Shown here one piece after another: positions 8,614 through 16,152 of a stretch of DNA of 37,681 bases. The stretch comes from an uncultured Megamonas sp. (lineage in GTDB: Bacteria; Bacillota; Negativicutes; Selenomonadales; Selenomonadaceae). The notes under the pieces are model-generated. The model was not told the DNA's origin, ran no database searches, and worked only from the letters and a program-made list of their open reading frames with translations. The DNA lies in contig USIX01000004.1 in NCBI GenBank assembly GCA_900554895.1, forward strand, positions 1 to 37,681, written 5' to 3'. Positions within the stretch are counted from its first letter, which is position 1; each line of letters starts with the position of its first letter. Made by a program: the position numbers and the translations under genes.

Positions 8614-9432
8614 ATGTTAGTTACAGATGCAGAATTTGTCCAAGGCTTTATCCGCCTGACTGACGATGCTTTTCGCAAAGGCTGGCACGAACGTAACGGC
8701 GGCAACTTAAGCTATCGTATTAAAGACGAAGAAATCGAAACTGTTAAAGACCAGCTGGCAAAGCCTGAAAAATGGCTGCCAATCGGTGTAAGCGTACCAA
8801 ATCTCGCTAATGAATATTTTCTCGTAACAGGTACAGGCCGCTATATGCGCAACGTCATTTTAAAACCGGAAGAAAATATCGGCATTGCCAAAATCGATGA
8901 TAAGGGTGAAAATTATGCCGTTGTCTGGGGTCTTACCGTTGGACACCGCCCGACAAGCGAGTTTCCGACCCATTTAATGAACCACAGCATAAAAAAAGAA
9001 CTTACGCACGGAACAAACCGCGTAATCTATCATGCTCACCCGACAAATATCATTGCACTTACCTTCGTGTTGCCGCTCAGCGACAAAGAATTTACGCACG
9101 AACTTTGGGAAATGGCAACAGAAGACCCTGTTATCTTCCCTGAAGGTATCGGCGTTGTTCCTTGGATGGTACCGGGAGGCAGTGAAATCGCTAAAGCTAC
9201 GAGTAAATTAATGAAAAAATATAATATCGTTGTATGGGCTCATCACGGTATGTTCTGCTCTGGCAAAGATTTCGATGAAGCATTCGGTCTTATGGATACA
9301 GCTGAAAAAGCCGCTGAAATTTGTGTAAAAGTCCGTTCCATGGGCGGCAAAAAGCAGACTATCAGCGACCATAATTTCCGCGATTTAGCACGTGATTTCA
9401 AAATCAATCTTAATGAAGACTTCTTAGATTAA
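8614..9432 (+). CDS. rhaD: Rhamnulose-1-phosphate aldolase, 272 aa
   Basis: Class II aldolase that cleaves L-rhamnulose-1-phosphate to dihydroxyacetone phosphate and L-lactaldehyde. Zinc ligands are visible as His140 and His142 (YHAHPTN) and His211 (WAHHGMF), and Glu116 (HRPTSEF) fits the catalytic acid/base of E. coli RhaD (Glu117). The length nearly equals the E. coli enzyme (274 aa). The frame is open to a TTG at 8581, but AAAGGA upstream of the ATG at 8614 and the family N-terminus favour 8614. No lactaldehyde reductase or dehydrogenase gene is in the window, so L-lactaldehyde is processed by genes elsewhere. Confidence 0.96.
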   Translation: MLVTDAEFVQGFIRLTDDAFRKGWHERNGGNLSYRIKDEEIETVKDQLAKPEKWLPIGVSVPNLANEYFLVTGTGRYMRNVILKPEENIGIAKIDDKGENYAVVWGLTVGHRPTSEFPTHLMNHSIKKELTHGTNRVIYHAHPTNIIALTFVLPLSDKEFTHELWEMATEDPVIFPEGIGVVPWMVPGGSEIAKATSKLMKKYNIVVWAHHGMFCSGKDFDEAFGLMDTAEKAAEICVKVRSMGGKKQTISDHNFRDLARDFKINLNEDFLD

Positions 9433-9440
9433 AGTTCTCC

Positions 9441-9490
9441 TTCGGTTCACGGCGATATAAAAATGACCTTATATCGCCGTGAAACCGAAA
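9441..9490. other. Long stem-loop between rhaD and the sugar transporter gene
   Basis: Arms 9441-9460 and 9469-9489 pair over about 20 bp with a single bulge, and the loop is about 8 nt. No T tract follows (AAACGCAATTG), so it is not a classic terminator. In this position it would protect the 3' end of the rhaBAD message or set different levels for the downstream porter. Confidence 0.7.
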
Positions 9491-9555
9491 CGCAATTGTT
9501 TAAAAATTTTTATTACTAAAATTAATTTTTAATATAGGGAAAAGGGGTTTTTATA

Positions 9556-10839
9556 ATGACATATCAAGAACCATCACCTTGGAAAAAAACCATACTTGCC
9601 GCTATGACCAGCTATATCGATGCCGGTTCCATCGTTGCCGGAGCCGCTGGCTTAAGCCTTTGGCAGGCTTATCTGGGCATGGACGGCTTTCAGATGGGCG
9701 CACTTGCCGCTCTTTCATCCAATGCCGGCAGTGCTGCAGTCGGTGCCTTAATCGGCGGTCGCATCTGTGATAAATACGGTCGAAAATTCGTTTATACGTA
9801 TGACCTTTTAATTTATATTATCGGTATGCTGTTAATTGTATTCGGTGTAAATTATCCGATGCTGCTTTGCGGTTATATCATCGTCGGTCTCGGCGTCGGC
9901 GCTGATATTGTCGCTTCATGGACATTAATCGCCGAAGAAGCTCCTGCCAAAGACAGAGCAAAACACTGCGGCAGTGCTCAATTTGCCTGGGCACTTGGCC
10001 CTGCTGTTGTACTTCTGTTCTCCGCTTGGCTCAACCAGTATGGTCTCATCGGTAATCGTATCGTATTTGCCCACTTAATCGTCGTTGCTGCCTGGGTTTG
10101 GTATCAGCGTCTGAAAATGCCGGAATCAAAAGACTGGAAAGCCGCTAAAGAGGCCGAAGAAAAACTTATTGCTGAAGGTAAAGTAAAACCTGTATCCTAC
10201 AGCGAAATTTTGACCGGCATCAATCTCAAAACTGTATTATTCCTCTGTGGTATATATACCATCTGGAATTTATGTGCTAGTACCTGGGGATTTTTCATGC
10301 CTTATATTTATGAACATGTCGGCAATCTGTCCAACAGTATGAGTCAGCTTATGAGCGTAGGTTCTTTCGTAATTTCCTTCGTCGGCACGTTCTTTATCTT
10401 CATGCAGCTCGGTGATAAAATCAGCCGTCGTTTACTTTACGGTGTTATCGGCGGTATTTATGTTGTAGCATGGTTTGTATGGACACTTCCGCCAGAAATG
10501 CTCGCTATGTGGATGCTCATCATGTTTACAATTTTCGCCGGCATCAATAACGGTTCCGGCCAGCAAGCATTCTACCAGTTATGGTGTTCTGAACTGTTCC
10601 CGACAAAATACAGAGCCACGGCTCAAGGTCTTACTTTCTTCATCACCCGTATTTTAGCTGCTATCTGGGGTTTCTGCGTACCGATTATAATGACAACACT
10701 CGGTTTCAGATACGCAGCCATGATGCTATGCGGATTTGCACTCATCAGCTGGCTTATCGGTGTTATCGGTGCTCCGAAAACGGAAGGAAAAACACTTAAA
10801 CAAATTGAAATCGAACGTTACGGTCACGAAGTTAAATAA
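9556..10839 (+). CDS. MFS sugar porter, likely L-rhamnose transporter, 427 aa
   Basis: A 12-transmembrane major facilitator protein of the sugar porter type: GGRICDKYGRK in the loop after the second helix, and the C-terminal PKTEGKTLKQIE signature that corresponds to the PETKGKTLEEIE motif of sugar/H+ symporters. A hydrophilic central loop (about residues 190-225) separates the two six-helix halves. It lies inside the rhamnose cluster between rhaD and rhaM, so L-rhamnose (or a rhamnose-like sugar) is the inferred substrate. It is unlike the E. coli RhaT family. The start ATG follows GGGAAAAGGGG. It is separated from rhaD by 123 bp with a strong stem-loop, and is followed at once by a 14-bp hairpin. 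Confidence 0.85.
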   Translation: MTYQEPSPWKKTILAAMTSYIDAGSIVAGAAGLSLWQAYLGMDGFQMGALAALSSNAGSAAVGALIGGRICDKYGRKFVYTYDLLIYIIGMLLIVFGVNYPMLLCGYIIVGLGVGADIVASWTLIAEEAPAKDRAKHCGSAQFAWALGPAVVLLFSAWLNQYGLIGNRIVFAHLIVVAAWVWYQRLKMPESKDWKAAKEAEEKLIAEGKVKPVSYSEILTGINLKTVLFLCGIYTIWNLCASTWGFFMPYIYEHVGNLSNSMSQLMSVGSFVISFVGTFFIFMQLGDKISRRLLYGVIGGIYVVAWFVWTLPPEMLAMWMLIMFTIFAGINNGSGQQAFYQLWCSELFPTKYRATAQGLTFFITRILAAIWGFCVPIIMTTLGFRYAAMMLCGFALISWLIGVIGAPKTEGKTLKQIEIERYGHEVK

Positions 10840-10852
10840 ATTTTTATTTATT

Positions 10853-10885
10853 GTTCATTTTTCTTTAATACAAAGAAAAATGAAC
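10853..10885. repeat. 14-bp hairpin repeat (TTTCTTT...AAAGAAA type), copy 1
   Basis: Perfect 14-bp arms (10853-10866 and 10872-10885) with a 5-nt loop, 13 bp after the transporter stop codon. The core TTTCTTT-loop-AAAGAAA recurs at 11177-11210, 11280-11307 and 12698-12724 with different outer arms. It is followed by CAAAAAGAAAACC rather than a T tract, so it is a poor terminator on the plus strand. Confidence 0.65.
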
Positions 10886-11176
10886 CAAAAAGAAAACCTT
10901 TTTAACGTTTCACTTACGCTGCACTGGGCGAGCCTCCGAGATATTTATATATGAACAGTCGGTACAACGGCTCGAAACGCTTGGAATTTAGCTCGTGCCT
11001 TCGGGTTTTCAGCAGGAACTTAAATTGAGCTGAAGAATGCTGAATTTGCTAGTCATCTCAGAACTTTGTTCCACATTTAAAGTGAAAATCTCTAGTGGTG
11101 CACTAGCTCCAAAAGTTTTAAGATAGCTCTTGGTGCTTCAGCACTTAGAGCTATCTTATGCCTGTGATGATTTTTC
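10886..11176. other. Non-coding, structured region inside the rhamnose cluster
   Basis: No credible coding frame with a ribosome-binding site was seen here. The base composition (for example CTGCACTGGGCGAGCCTCCGAG and GGTACAACGGCTCGAAACGC) is less AT-rich than surrounding spacers. Two hairpins are clear: 11092-11106 (6-bp stem CTAGTG/CACTAG, 3-nt loop) and 11119-11158 (12-bp perfect outer stem TAAGATAGCTCT/AGAGCTATCTTA plus an inner 5-bp stem GTGCT/AGCAC). No T tract follows the larger one. It may be a dispersed repeat, a structured RNA or a remnant element. Confidence 0.45.
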
Positions 11177-11233
11177 GGCAACTTTTCTTTGCATTCAAAG
11201 AAAAATTGCCTGGCGCAATATAAATATAAATTT
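11177..11233 (+). repeat. Hairpin repeat copy 2 with GGCGCAATATAA tail
   Basis: Arms GGCAACTTTTCTTTG (11177-11191) and CAAAGAAAAATTGCC (11196-11210) form a nearly perfect 15-bp hairpin, followed by TGGCGCAATATAA. The right arm and tail recur in inverted orientation at 12671-12724, on the far side of rhaM and the regulator gene. Confidence 0.7.
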
Positions 11234-11279
11234 AGAAATAACTATTTTCATATTATGCCACACTGGCACTTTCTTTAAA

Positions 11280-11307
11280 TCGATTTCTTTAAATGCAAAG
11301 AAATCGA
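11280..11307. repeat. Hairpin repeat copy 3
   Basis: TCGATTTCTTT (11280-11290) and AAAGAAATCGA (11297-11307) form an 11-bp perfect stem 35 bp before rhaM. A direct repeat TTTCTTTAAAT (11271 and 11284) overlaps it. Confidence 0.6.
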
Positions 11308-11341
11308 CAAATAAAAATATTATTGATTGTGAGGTAATATT

Positions 11342-11659
11342 ATGGAAAGATTTGCTTGGAAAGCTGTTATTAAAGACGGTATGCTAGATGAGTACAAAAG
11401 ACGCCACGATAATATCTGGCCTGAAATGAAACAGGTATTAAAAGAAGCCGGCATAAAAAATTACACGATTTGGAATGTCGGTAATGAAGTTTTCGGTTAT
11501 TTTGAATGTGAACAAGGCGTAGCCTTTGCTGAAAAATATCAGGCACAAAGTCCGATTGTCGATAAATGGAATGAATACATGAAAGATGTCATGGTAATGG
11601 AAATGGACCCTGTAACCGGTGCTCAGCCGAAAATGAAGCAGGTTTTCTTCTTAGAATAA
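11342..11659 (+). CDS. rhaM: L-rhamnose mutarotase, 105 aa
   Basis: Interconverts alpha and beta anomers of L-rhamnose, feeding the isomerase. It is a small dimeric ferredoxin-like (DUF718/YiiL) protein of the usual ~104-aa length, with the family pattern: YKRRHDNIWPEM near residue 20 including the conserved His, a central NYTIWNVGNEVFGYFE, and a C-terminal MDPVTGAQPKMKQVFFLE. The start follows GTGAGGT. It lies 502 bp after the transporter, beyond a repeat-rich gap, and ends at a terminator shared with the convergent DeoR-family gene. Confidence 0.95.
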   Translation: MERFAWKAVIKDGMLDEYKRRHDNIWPEMKQVLKEAGIKNYTIWNVGNEVFGYFECEQGVAFAEKYQAQSPIVDKWNEYMKDVMVMEMDPVTGAQPKMKQVFFLE

Positions 11660-11718
11660 AATTATTTGCAAAATATGTTTTAATGCTATACTGAAATCAC
11701 CAAATGGGGTAGAGCAAC

Positions 11719-11767
11719 AAAAAGACAGAACCGTCATTGTAAAATCAGTGATACGTTCTGTCTTTTT
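11719..11767. terminator. Bidirectional terminator between rhaM and the DeoR-family gene
   Basis: AAAAAGACAGAAC (11719-11731) pairs perfectly with GTTCTGTCTTTTT (11755-11767). The T runs on both strands suit termination of the two convergent genes. Confidence 0.85.
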
Positions 11768-11770
11768 ATT

Positions 11771-12526
11771 TTAATAGATTATTTTTATATCATTGTTTTT
11801 TATAAATTCCAGCCACTCAGGGTTCGGTTCTTTATCTGTTACGATATAATCGACCTGTGCCAGGTCGCACGTTCTGGTAAATGCTATCTTATCGAATTTA
11901 CTGCTGTCTGCCAATAAAATACATTTTTGCGCCTGCTCTATCATCTGGCGCTTAATTATGCTTTCCGGCTCATTCGACTCCATCAGGCCTTTTTTTATGT
12001 CGAGTGCTTTACAGCCGATGATGACGGTATCTACAAAATATTTTTGTATAGTATCACATGCCACCGCTCCTGTCAGCGCATAAGAATGCGACCGCAGATT
12101 GCCGCCGGTGGATATTATGTTGAAATCACTGTTGACAAATTCATTAATTACCCTGATGGAATTTGTTATTATCGTCAAATTTTTCTTGTGTTTTAAATGA
12201 TGCAGCAGCGCCAAACATGTCGTACTGGCATCCACCATTAAAGTATCGCCGTCGTTTATCAGAAATTCCGCTTTTTTAGCAATATAATTTTTGCCGGCGC
12301 TGTTGATGCCGATACGCTTGAAAAACGATATATCCTGGCTTGTATGGTCGTTGATTACCGCTCCGCCGTAACAGCGCTTTACTAAATTCTGCTGTTCCAG
12401 TTTTTCCAAATCACGACGAATTGTTTCATCCGTAACGTCGAATAACTGGCTTAAATCCTGTACATAAACTTTTTTATGCTCATTCAGTTTTTCCATTATT
12501 TTTCTACGCCGCTCTATACCTAACAT
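11771..12526 (-). CDS. DeoR-family transcriptional regulator, probable rhamnose regulator
   Basis: A 251-residue DeoR-type repressor: ERRRKIMEKL, then the winged helix (VYVQDLSQLFDVTDETIRRDLEKLE, CYGGA), and a sugar-phosphate-sensing domain (DGDTLMVDASTTC, LTIITNS, ISTGGNLR, CILLADSSKF). It is convergent with rhaM and next to the complete rhamnose gene set. In Bacillus subtilis a DeoR-family RhaR sits with rhamnose genes, so control of this cluster by a rhamnose-derived phosphate is inferred. The frame is open to a GTG at 12535, but the ATG at 12526 has GGGGAG at proper distance. A consensus promoter lies just upstream. Confidence 0.85.
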   Translation of the reverse strand: MLGIERRRKIMEKLNEHKKVYVQDLSQLFDVTDETIRRDLEKLEQQNLVKRCYGGAVINDHTSQDISFFKRIGINSAGKNYIAKKAEFLINDGDTLMVDASTTCLALLHHLKHKKNLTIITNSIRVINEFVNSDFNIISTGGNLRSHSYALTGAVACDTIQKYFVDTVIIGCKALDIKKGLMESNEPESIIKRQMIEQAQKCILLADSSKFDKIAFTRTCDLAQVDYIVTDKEPNPEWLEFIKNNDIKIIY

Positions 12527-12559
12527 ACAAAACACTCCCCTGATTATTGTCCTACCTTC

Positions 12560-12588
12560 ATTATAAAGGAGATATTTTTTTTATTCAA
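12560..12588 (-). promoter_or_regulatory. Promoter of the DeoR-family gene
   Basis: On the minus strand, -35 TTGAAT (12583-12588), 17-bp spacer, -10 TATAAT (12560-12565), about 34 bp before the start codon. Confidence 0.65.
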
Positions 12589-12670
12589 ATTTCTATTTGT
12601 TATTCTTTTTGGCAAAAAAATAGCTAAAAAAATACTGGTTAGGCACAATATAATATTAAAAAAATATTTA

Positions 12671-12724
12671 TTAATTTATTCTTATATTGCGCCGGACAAT
12701 TTTTCTTTGAAGCACAAAGAAAAA
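12671..12724 (-). repeat. Hairpin repeat copy 4, inverted relative to copy 2
   Basis: Read on the minus strand: an 11-bp perfect hairpin ATTTTTCTTTG / CAAAGAAAAAT (12714-12724 and 12698-12708), then TGTCCGGCGCAATATAA. It matches copy 2 (11183-11223) at nearly every position of the right arm and the GGCGCAATATAA tail. It lies between the DeoR-family gene and the end of cydC. Confidence 0.7.
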
Positions 12725-12742
12725 TAAACAATAACTTCATTT

Positions 12743-14434
12743 TTAAATCAGATTATTATACTTCATCATCTTATGCAAATGACTGTTTTCATTTTGCATA
12801 AGCATTTTTATATCTCCCTGCTCAATTATTTTTTGTTCTCCCATAATGATAACATCATCAAAATAATCAGCAATGCTCAAATCATGCGAAGCCACCAGCA
12901 TTGCCGCTTCTTTATCTGCCGCCGTAAGCTGCTTTAAAAACTCATGCGCCGATACGATATCCAGTCCTGCCGTCGGTTCATCAAGTAAAATTATGTCTTT
13001 TTTTCGTGCCAGACTTATCGCCAGCTGCATACGGTGCTTCTGTCCGCCCGATAAATTTATTCCTCCAGCCGCCAGCACATAATCCAGACCGTATTTCTGA
13101 CCGAATTTTTCCAGCTGCACTGCTCTCAGTGCCCGCCAGATTTCTTCATCCGTTATATCAGGATAAAACATTTTAAAATTATCTTTTATGGACAGATTAA
13201 ATATATGATGCTCCTGAAATGACGCGGCAAAATACAACCGCCACTTCTGTTTGTCCCATGCTGTATAATCTTTTCCGTTTAAATACATATTGCCGCAAAT
13301 AGGTTCTATCAATCTCATCAGCAGATAAAACAGCGTCGATTTTCCTGTACCGCTGCTACCCACTAAAAGAACACGCCTGCCCTTATACAGAGAAAAACTC
13401 ATATTGCGGCACAAAGGCTCTTTATAACCGTAGCTTATATTTTTAAGTTCCAATACAGCCTGTGTATTTTTATCTGGAACAGATTCTTTTTGCTGCCTGT
13501 CCTGAGGCTCTTTCATGAATAATTTAAGTTCCATCAGCGAACGTCCGGCTTCATCCAAGTATTCCACCAGCGCCGGAACAGTTGCCAAAATCTCCAAAAC
13601 AGACTGCATCGTCAGCAGAAAAGCAATCGCCATAACAGCATTTATTTCATTTTCCCACGTCAGACAGATTACGGTCTGTAAAATTACCACCATAAATAAA
13701 CCCAACAAAACTTCACATATTAACTCAATCCTGCATTTTAATCGAAAACGCTTATTCCGCTGTTGCTGGTATATATCAATCGCCTGCTTTGCCTCTTTCA
13801 ATTTCTTTCCGCTGAAATTATACGCAAAAAGCTCTCTTCCGCCTTCATAAAATTCCAGTATTTCCTGCGGTAATGATGACTGCCTATACCGGCAGTCCTG
13901 ATAAAAATACCGGACTGCAAGCGGCATGATGATTATAAATACAAGCCATGCCGCTGATAATACATATACTAATACCACATTGTAAAAATTTGCCCATATC
14001 ATTACGGCAAAACAGCTGAACGTTGCCGTAAACGGCGGCAGAAAAAACCGCAGAAAATCATCGCGGATTTTATCAACCGCTTCCACGATAATCGTATACG
14101 CATCACCATTTGAAGTCTGTCTTTTAAACGGCAGAGCTGCTATGATTTTCCGCAAAACAGCTGTACGTAAATCCGTGAACAGGGCAAAAGCCACTTTATG
14201 CGACAGATATCGTTCCAAATAACGCAGCAGCGCCCGCATTATTCCACAGAAACGCACCCCTACAATAGCCAACGATAGAACATACAAAGGCGGCTGCAAT
14301 GCTGCCGAAGCAATAAGCCATGCCGACAGACCCATTAAACTGACGGAACTTAACCCTGCCAAAGTTCCAATAACAACAGCTGCACTTAATCCTGCCAACA
14401 GCGGTCTCAATACGATTTTCAATTCACTCACCAT
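12743..14434 (-). CDS. cydC: CydC subunit of the CydDC ABC exporter, 563 aa
   Basis: One half of the heterodimeric inner-membrane ABC exporter needed to assemble cytochrome bd; CydDC has been reported to export cysteine/glutathione and, more recently, to move heme. The N-terminal membrane domain has the CydC-type segment SLMGLSAWLIASAAL and VGVRFCGIMRALLRYLERY. The ATPase domain has Walker A GSSGTGKST (359-367), signature LSGGQ (461-465), Walker B IILLDEP (481-487) and H-loop His517. The start is 3 bp after the cydD stop, so translation is likely coupled. It is the last gene of the cydABDC operon. Confidence 0.93.
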   Translation of the reverse strand: MVSELKIVLRPLLAGLSAAVVIGTLAGLSSVSLMGLSAWLIASAALQPPLYVLSLAIVGVRFCGIMRALLRYLERYLSHKVAFALFTDLRTAVLRKIIAALPFKRQTSNGDAYTIIVEAVDKIRDDFLRFFLPPFTATFSCFAVMIWANFYNVVLVYVLSAAWLVFIIIMPLAVRYFYQDCRYRQSSLPQEILEFYEGGRELFAYNFSGKKLKEAKQAIDIYQQQRNKRFRLKCRIELICEVLLGLFMVVILQTVICLTWENEINAVMAIAFLLTMQSVLEILATVPALVEYLDEAGRSLMELKLFMKEPQDRQQKESVPDKNTQAVLELKNISYGYKEPLCRNMSFSLYKGRRVLLVGSSGTGKSTLFYLLMRLIEPICGNMYLNGKDYTAWDKQKWRLYFAASFQEHHIFNLSIKDNFKMFYPDITDEEIWRALRAVQLEKFGQKYGLDYVLAAGGINLSGGQKHRMQLAISLARKKDIILLDEPTAGLDIVSAHEFLKQLTAADKEAAMLVASHDLSIADYFDDVIIMGEQKIIEQGDIKMLMQNENSHLHKMMKYNNLI

Positions 14435-14437
14435 ATT

Positions 14438-16150
14438 CTAATCACCTCTCGACCACTTGAACAGTTCAGCATAGTATGAATTTACGGCTTTCAGCTCTTT
14501 CACACCGCCGTATTCTTTTATCCGTCCTTTATCCAGCATGATTATTTTATCTGCTGCTTCAATAGTCTGGCGTCGATGTGCAATTATCATCACTGTAACT
14601 TTACCTTTCAGTTTTTCCAGCACGCTTTTTATTATCTCTTCATTTCGACTGTCCAGATTTTCCATCGGTTCATCCAACAATAATAATTTAGGCTGACAAA
14701 GTAGCGCCCGCGCCAGTCCCAATCGTCTTTTCTGCCCTGAGCTCAGTTTCACTCCGCCACCGACAATACTGTCATATCCTAAAGGCTGCCTCCTTATAAA
14801 ATCCATCAGATTTACAAACTGCATTACTTCTTTCAAACGAGCTTCACTGCACACTCTGCCCATTGTAATATTTTCCCGCAGACTCATATTAAAAATATAC
14901 GGCTCCTGTGCCACCCAGCCTATATTATCAAGCCAGCATTCTGTCGAAATACCGGATAAATCCGTATCGTCAATCATAATTTTTCCGTATTCGGCTTCAA
15001 TCATTTTCAATAATAATTTAAATATTGTCGATTTACCGGCTCCGTTTACGCCAGTAAGTACCACCTGAGAACCGGCTTCTACCACGAAACTCAGATTTTT
15101 CAGCACCGCCCGATTTTCTTCATACGTATACGACACATTGTCAAAACTTATCCGCGGTGGCTTTTGCATAATAAAATCAGAACAGCCTTGCGTATTCACA
15201 TTTTTTCGCCTGTGCACCAAAGCATAGATTTCACTGCTGGCAGTAATGCCGTTCATTGCATCGTGAAATGCCGCTCCGAACTGACGAAACGGCTGATAAA
15301 ACTGCGGTGCAATTAAAAGACAGAAAAATACTGGCATAAAGTCAGCCTGTCCGTATAAAAGACGTAGACCGATATTCACGGCAATTACAGCAATACTGAT
15401 TGTCGCAATGAATTCCAGCATAAAAGCAGAAAGAAATGCTATTTTCAGCACTTTGAGCGTAGCTGTACTGAATTTTTCTCCATTTTTCCTTATCTGTTCA
15501 ATCTGTCTTTGTGTCTGATTGTATGCTTTTATCACCAAAAGTCCCGGCAGTAAATCAGCCATAAACACAGTCAGCTTCTGAAACAGCTGCCATTGTTTTT
15601 TATTCTCCTTATCGGCAATTTTCCCGATTAATACCATAAAAAACGGAATTAAAGGTGCCGTAATGAGAAAAATCAAGCCTGATATCCAATCACTTATAAA
15701 AGCGCATATCAACAATACAACCGGAAAAGTCATTAAAATTCCCATCTGCGGTAAAAAAACCGTCAGATATGCGTCGAGCTTATCCACACCTTTTGTAACA
15801 AGCGCCAGCCACTCGCCTTCCGGCTTTTTTTCCGCTGCTTTAAAATCCTGCGCCATCGCCCTTAAAAGTTCATAACGCAGCCTGCTTTGTAAATTAAGCG
15901 ATATATCTTCCATCTTTAAACGATTGATATAATTTAAAACAGCTTTTACGATAAAAAAGAAAAACAGCAACACCAAAAACGGAGTTGCTGCACTATGACC
16001 AAGTTCATCAAAAAGCAATTTATCGGCTAAATACGCTATGATGTATGAAATAGAAACAATCATAGTTGCCTGTATTATATTGAAAAAAATAATAAAAATT
16101 AATGTCGTTTTATATGGAAGAATATCTTTTACGATATTTTTATCCAACAT
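14438..16150 (-). CDS. cydD: CydD subunit of the CydDC ABC exporter, 570 aa
   Basis: Partner of CydC in the exporter required for functional cytochrome bd. The membrane domain shows the CydD-type stretch VLKIAFLSAFMLEFIATISIA (around 234-253). The ATPase domain has Walker A GVNGAGKST (367-375), signature LSSGQ (469-473, Ser in place of the second Gly's neighbour), Walker B LLLLDEP (489-495) and H-loop His525. The gene starts 2 bp after the cydB stop and ends 3 bp before cydC. The order cydA-cydB-cydD-cydC with near-zero gaps shows one transcript. Confidence 0.93.
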   Translation of the reverse strand: MLDKNIVKDILPYKTTLIFIIFFNIIQATMIVSISYIIAYLADKLLFDELGHSAATPFLVLLFFFFIVKAVLNYINRLKMEDISLNLQSRLRYELLRAMAQDFKAAEKKPEGEWLALVTKGVDKLDAYLTVFLPQMGILMTFPVVLLICAFISDWISGLIFLITAPLIPFFMVLIGKIADKENKKQWQLFQKLTVFMADLLPGLLVIKAYNQTQRQIEQIRKNGEKFSTATLKVLKIAFLSAFMLEFIATISIAVIAVNIGLRLLYGQADFMPVFFCLLIAPQFYQPFRQFGAAFHDAMNGITASSEIYALVHRRKNVNTQGCSDFIMQKPPRISFDNVSYTYEENRAVLKNLSFVVEAGSQVVLTGVNGAGKSTIFKLLLKMIEAEYGKIMIDDTDLSGISTECWLDNIGWVAQEPYIFNMSLRENITMGRVCSEARLKEVMQFVNLMDFIRRQPLGYDSIVGGGVKLSSGQKRRLGLARALLCQPKLLLLDEPMENLDSRNEEIIKSVLEKLKGKVTVMIIAHRRQTIEAADKIIMLDKGRIKEYGGVKELKAVNSYYAELFKWSRGD

Positions 16151-16152
16151 GA

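Noticed and set aside
9441..9490. Intrinsic terminator after rhaD
   Set aside because: The stem is strong but no T tract follows on either strand, so it is listed as a stem-loop instead.
10736..11387. Plus-strand frames of 60-85 codons in the gap before rhaM
   Set aside because: They overlap the end of the porter gene or the start of rhaM, lack ribosome-binding sites and contain the hairpin repeats, which is not what a coding region would show.
10840..12742. Insertion sequence or complete mobile element
   Set aside because: Repeats and hairpins are present, but no transposase, integrase or clear target-site duplication was seen, so only repeats are reported.
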